The notes below the pieces were generated by a model. The model did no database searches and was not told the origin of the DNA. It was given only the letters and a program-made list of their open reading frames with translations. This document shows, piece by piece, positions 4,222-7,234 of a DNA stretch of 7,234 bases (position 1 is the stretch's first letter; every line of letters begins with the position of its first letter). The DNA lies in NCBI GenBank assembly GCA_030593155.1, contig JAUVHT010000039.1:1-7234 (forward strand), in the 5' to 3' direction. The position numbers and the translations under genes were made by a program. The DNA comes from Candidatus Bathyarchaeota archaeon (GTDB taxonomy: Archaea; Thermoproteota; Bathyarchaeia; TCS64).

Positions 4222-6609
4222 ATGGTTAAAGAGCTGTCTTTCGAGGAGGCGAGGGGCGTCTTGACGGGTGTCGAATTCGAGTGCTCCTCGACGGCTGAAC
4301 TCATGCCCCTCACGGACATCATTGGGCAGGACAGGGCCGTGAGGGCGCTGCAGTTCGGCTTGAAGATCAAGGACAAGGGTTTCAACATCTATATCTCTGG
4401 GGTGCCGGGGACGGGAAGGACGACGGCGGTGGTCAACTATCTGAGGGAGATAGCCAAGACCCAGCCGGTCCCCAGCGACTGGTGCTACGTGAATAATTTT
4501 GACGATCCCAATAAACCGAACGCCCTGAGGCTCCCGGCTGGGAAGGGTGGCGAGTTCAAGAGGGACATGGAGCAGTTCGTCTCCGAGATGAAACAGGTTC
4601 TCTCCGTGGCCTTCGACAGTGAAGAGTACGCGAGGAGGAGGAGCGATGTCCTGAGGGTCATCGAGGAGGAGAAGAACGAGGTCACGAAGCAGGTCAACAC
4701 GCTGGCAGGGAACGCCGGATTCCTCCTGCAGCGTTCGCCCATCGGCCTCCTTCTCATCCCGATCGTTGAAGGCCGACCAATCAACGAAGAAGAGTTCGCA
4801 GGCCTCCCCCCCCAGCTCCAGCAGCAGATCCAGAGGCGTAGAGAGGCCCTCCAAGAGGAGCTTAGGGGCTCGATGAAGCAGTTCAGAGACCTTGAGAGGA
4901 AGACGCGCGAGGCCATCAAGGAGCTAAACCGGAGCGTGGCCACATTCGCCATGGAGCCCATGACCTCCGTCCTCAGGGAGAAGTTAAGCGACTGCGAAGA
5001 GGTCGTGAAATATCTAGGAAGGGTCGAAGAGAACATCCTCGACAACCTCCAGACCATACTCAAAGGGGACAAACCGCAGCAGCCCAGCCCCCCCTTCCAG
5101 ATGCCTGGAGTGAAGAGCGATCCAACGGACATGTACAAGATCAACCTCATCGTGGACAACTCAGGGTTGAAGGGGGCGCCTGTGGTTCTGGAGTTAAACC
5201 CTACCTACTCCCGCCTCTTCGGCGCAACGGAGAAGGAGGCCAGGTTCGGCGCATTAATCACAGATTATACAATGATCAGGGCCGGATCAGCCCACAGGGC
5301 GAACGGGGGCTTTTTCGTTGTGCCCGTGGAGGGCCTCTTCACAAACCCCATGATTTACGAGAGCCTGAAGAGGGCCATCACCAACGAGAAGCTGGAGATA
5401 GAGGAGCCCACGGCACGCATAGGGTTCATGATCACAAAGTCCCTGACTCCCGAGCCCATCCCCTTCGATGCGAAGGTGATCATCGTCGGAGACCCCCAGT
5501 GGTACCAGATCCTCTTCGCTAGGGACAGGGAGTTCAAGGAGCTCTTCAAGGTGAAGGCTGAGTTCGACACCACCATGGACAGGAACGAGGAGAACATCAA
5601 GAGCTACGCCTCCTTCATCTGCACCCTCTGCAACAAGGAGGGGCTGATGCACCTGGATCCCTCGGGCGTCGCTGCGGTCATCGAGTACAGCTCCAGGCTT
5701 GCCGCGGACAAGGCGAAGATGTCCACCCAGTTCGCCGATGTCTCGGACATCATCAGGGAGGCAAACTTCTACGCCAAGGGAGAGGAGGCGAACATCATCA
5801 CGAGGAAACACATCAACCGGGCCCTGGATGAGAAGGTGTACCGGTCGAACCTCATCGAGAAGAAGATCGAGGAGATGATCGCCCGGGACGTAGTGATGAT
5901 CGACACCGAGGGGGAGAAGGTCGGCCAGGTCAACGGCTTGGCGGTCCTGTCTCTGGGCGACTATGGCTTCGGTAAGCCGAGCAGGATCACCGCCAGCGTG
6001 GGCGTGGGGAAGGAGGGGATAATCGACATCGAGAGGGAGGCTCAGATGGGAGGCCCCACCCACACCAAAGGGGTGCTGATCCTCAGCGGGTACCTGAACA
6101 GTAAGTACGCCCAGAACGAGCCCCTCAGCCTCGCCGCGAGGCTCGTCTTCGAGCAGAGCTACTCCGGGGTGGACGGGGACAGCGCATCGAGCACAGAGCT
6201 CTACGCCCTCCTCTCGGCTCTCTCTGGGAAGCCTATCAGGCAGCATTTCGCCGTGACGGGGTCCGTCAACCAGAGGGGGGAAGTCCAGGCCATCGGCGGC
6301 GTCAACGAGAAGGTGGAGGGCTTCTACGCGGTGTGTAAGGCGAAGGGCATGACAGGGAAGGAGGGCGTCGTGATCCCCCACAGCAACGTCCAGAACCTGA
6401 TGTTGAAGGAGGAGGTCGTGGAGGCCATCAAAGAGGGCAGGTTCCACATCTACCCCGTCAAGACCATAGACGAAGGCATCGAGGTGCTCACCGGCGTGAA
6501 GGCGGGGGAGAGGCAGCCCGACGGCATGTACGAGGAGGGCACCATCCACGGCCTCGCCCAGAAGCGGCTGAAGGAGATGGCGGAGCTCATAAAGGAGTAC
6601 AGGATTTAA
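4222..6609 (+). CDS. Lon-family AAA+ ATP-dependent protease (AAA_32 / Lon_C type)
   Basis: A 795-residue Ser-Lys protease with an N-terminal AAA+ module, expected to degrade unfolded or regulatory proteins. After the lead TAELMPLTDIIGQDRAVRAL comes the Walker A GVPGTGRTT (60-68), with Arg66 in place of the nucleotide-binding Lys. A long helical, coiled-coil-prone insert (about 130-280, rich in Glu, Arg and Gln) follows, then ANGGFFVVPVEGLF (360-373, degenerate Walker B region), IIVGDPQWYQ (sensor region, about 420-429) and ELFKVKAEFD (440-449). The protease domain starts near VGQVNGLAV (567-575), with catalytic Ser654 in DGDSASS and Lys697 in GGVNEKVEG; their 43-residue spacing matches E. coli Lon. 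There is no membrane segment, unlike archaeal LonB, so it should be cytosolic. ATG 4222 was chosen over GTG 4162 and ATG 4216 because of GAGGG spacing and the family's usual N-terminus. Confidence 0.92.
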   Translation: MVKELSFEEARGVLTGVEFECSSTAELMPLTDIIGQDRAVRALQFGLKIKDKGFNIYISGVPGTGRTTAVVNYLREIAKTQPVPSDWCYVNNFDDPNKPNALRLPAGKGGEFKRDMEQFVSEMKQVLSVAFDSEEYARRRSDVLRVIEEEKNEVTKQVNTLAGNAGFLLQRSPIGLLLIPIVEGRPINEEEFAGLPPQLQQQIQRRREALQEELRGSMKQFRDLERKTREAIKELNRSVATFAMEPMTSVLREKLSDCEEVVKYLGRVEENILDNLQTILKGDKPQQPSPPFQMPGVKSDPTDMYKINLIVDNSGLKGAPVVLELNPTYSRLFGATEKEARFGALITDYTMIRAGSAHRANGGFFVVPVEGLFTNPMIYESLKRAITNEKLEIEEPTARIGFMITKSLTPEPIPFDAKVIIVGDPQWYQILFARDREFKELFKVKAEFDTTMDRNEENIKSYASFICTLCNKEGLMHLDPSGVAAVIEYSSRLAADKAKMSTQFADVSDIIREANFYAKGEEANIITRKHINRALDEKVYRSNLIEKKIEEMIARDVVMIDTEGEKVGQVNGLAVLSLGDYGFGKPSRITASVGVGKEGIIDIEREAQMGGPTHTKGVLILSGYLNSKYAQNEPLSLAARLVFEQSYSGVDGDSASSTELYALLSALSGKPIRQHFAVTGSVNQRGEVQAIGGVNEKVEGFYAVCKAKGMTGKEGVVIPHSNVQNLMLKEEVVEAIKEGRFHIYPVKTIDEGIEVLTGVKAGERQPDGMYEEGTIHGLAQKRLKEMAELIKEYRI

Positions 6610-6618
6610 GGGCACATG

Positions 6619-6624
6619 TTTTTT
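6619..6624 (+). terminator. Oligo-T terminator after the Lon-family gene
   Basis: Six T's start ten bases after the TAA, with no evident hairpin, consistent with an archaeal terminator. A weak TTAAT at 6639-6643 about 25 bases before the next ATG could be the TATA box of the following gene. Confidence 0.45.
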
Positions 6625-6665
6625 CTAGGCCCCCTCTCTTAATCACTCATTGACTGGTGCCGAAG

Positions 6666-7234
6666 ATGGCCGGAGAATCATACGACGTTATAATCCTCGG
6701 AGGGGGGCCCGCCGGCCTCACCGCGGGGCTGTACACAGCCCGCCACGGGCTCAAAACCCTGATACTTGAGGGAAAACAGCTTGGCGGGAAATCCTGGGGC
6801 CCCCACAGGATAGAGAACTTCCCCGGCTTCCCCGATGGGGTGACAGGGACCGAGCTGATGGAGAGGTTCGTGACGCAGACATCCAGGTTCGGGGCCGAGT
6901 TCAAGGAGGAGACCGTCGTGGGCCTGAGCGTCTCAGGCGATCAGAAGCTGGTTCAGACCCGCGGGGGCTTCTACGAGGCCAGAGCCGTGATCATCGCCAC
7001 GGGAATCCAGAAGAAGCAGTTGAGCGTCCCGGGGGAGATGGAGTTCAAGGGCCGGGGGGTGTCTTACTGCGCCATCTGCGACGGGCCCTTCTTCGCGGAC
7101 AAGGATGTGGCCGTTGTGGGCTCCGGCAGGGAAGCCGTCGAGGACGCACTCAAACTAGCCGATGTCGCCCGGAGAGTCTATGCCATCCCCGGCAGCAAGG
7201 GCTACAACGATGGCATCGAGGAGCTCCATGAACT
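6666..7234 (+). CDS. Thioredoxin-reductase-like FAD flavoprotein disulfide reductase, 3' end cut by window edge
   Basis: The family uses FAD and a CxxC pair to pass electrons from a reduced cofactor to thioredoxin or a similar protein. I read 189 codons from ATG 6666. Motifs in order are the FAD dinucleotide fold VIILGGGPAGLTAG (8-21), IENFPGF (49-55), VIIATGIQ (108-115), the redox pair CAIC (135-138) in SYCAICDGPFF, and the second nucleotide-binding loop VVGSGREAVEDAL (150-162). After this, where NADPH-dependent enzymes have an HRR motif, the protein reads VYAIPGSKGY, so NADPH may not be the donor. About 110-120 C-terminal residues, including the second FAD motif, lie outside. No Shine-Dalgarno precedes the ATG, and a weak TTAAT box 25 bases upstream allows a leaderless transcript. 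The general family is secure; the cofactor and partner are not. Confidence 0.9.
   Translation, partial: MAGESYDVIILGGGPAGLTAGLYTARHGLKTLILEGKQLGGKSWGPHRIENFPGFPDGVTGTELMERFVTQTSRFGAEFKEETVVGLSVSGDQKLVQTRGGFYEARAVIIATGIQKKQLSVPGEMEFKGRGVSYCAICDGPFFADKDVAVVGSGREAVEDALKLADVARRVYAIPGSKGYNDGIEELHE

Noticed and set aside
4806..4813. Run of eight C's inside the Lon-family gene, a possible frameshift or sequencing error site
   Set aside because: The frame stays open and family-like on both sides (AGLPPQLQQQ), so no shift is indicated.
5287..6615. Open minus-strand frame of 442 codons opposite the Lon-family gene
   Set aside because: It is antisense to a confidently identified protease domain, has a His-, Leu- and Asp-rich composition typical of the reverse frame of a GC-rich gene, and shows no motif.
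1..7234. CRISPR arrays, tRNA or rRNA genes, insertion sequences
   Set aside because: I saw no regularly spaced repeats, cloverleaf-like sequence, transposase frame or terminal inverted repeats; nearly all bases are in identified genes.

Overview
The window comes from an archaeon. It encodes an archaeal-type translation initiation factor aIF1 (SUI1) and an Hjc-type Holliday junction resolvase. Several intergenic gaps carry TATA-like boxes at archaeal spacing, at least two genes look leaderless, and transcription units end in short oligo-T tracts without hairpins. Coding regions are rich in G/C at third codon positions. The mix of genes would fit an uncultured lineage such as Bathyarchaeia, but that placement is a guess.

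Layout. On the minus strand at the left edge lie the end-truncated aIF1 gene (1-307) and, upstream of it, a 201-residue ACT-domain protein of unknown function (375-980). An 80-bp divergent promoter region (981-1060) separates the ACT gene from argG (argininosuccinate synthase, 1061-2320, plus strand). One AT-rich TATA element there could serve both directions, and a 14-bp dyad (986-999) sits beside it. After argG comes a carbamoyltransferase of the argF type (2387-3304). Next is a probable operon of a small winged-helix protein (TTG start, 3366-3683), hjc (3694-4149) and a Lon-family AAA+ protease of the non-classical AAA_32/Lon_C type (about 4222-6609), which may also have its own internal promoter. 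The right edge holds the 5' part of a thioredoxin-reductase-like flavoprotein (from 6666).

How the genes may work together. ArgF and ArgG catalyse consecutive steps from ornithine through citrulline to argininosuccinate. The divergent ACT protein has a helical, possibly HTH-like N-terminus and a C-terminal amino-acid-sensing fold, so it is a reasonable candidate regulator of argG acting through the shared dyad; this is inference. The winged-helix/hjc/lon cluster joins DNA recombination with protein quality control. The flavoprotein belongs to thiol redox metabolism.

No wholly new system is visible. The points most worth checking are the divergent promoter with its dyad and the uncharacterised ACT regulator; the altered substrate motifs in the ArgF-like enzyme; the Lys-to-Arg change in the Lon Walker A; and the missing NADPH-specificity motif in the thioredoxin reductase homologue. 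No tRNA, rRNA, CRISPR array or insertion sequence was recognised, and no gene-free stretch exceeds about 80 bases.
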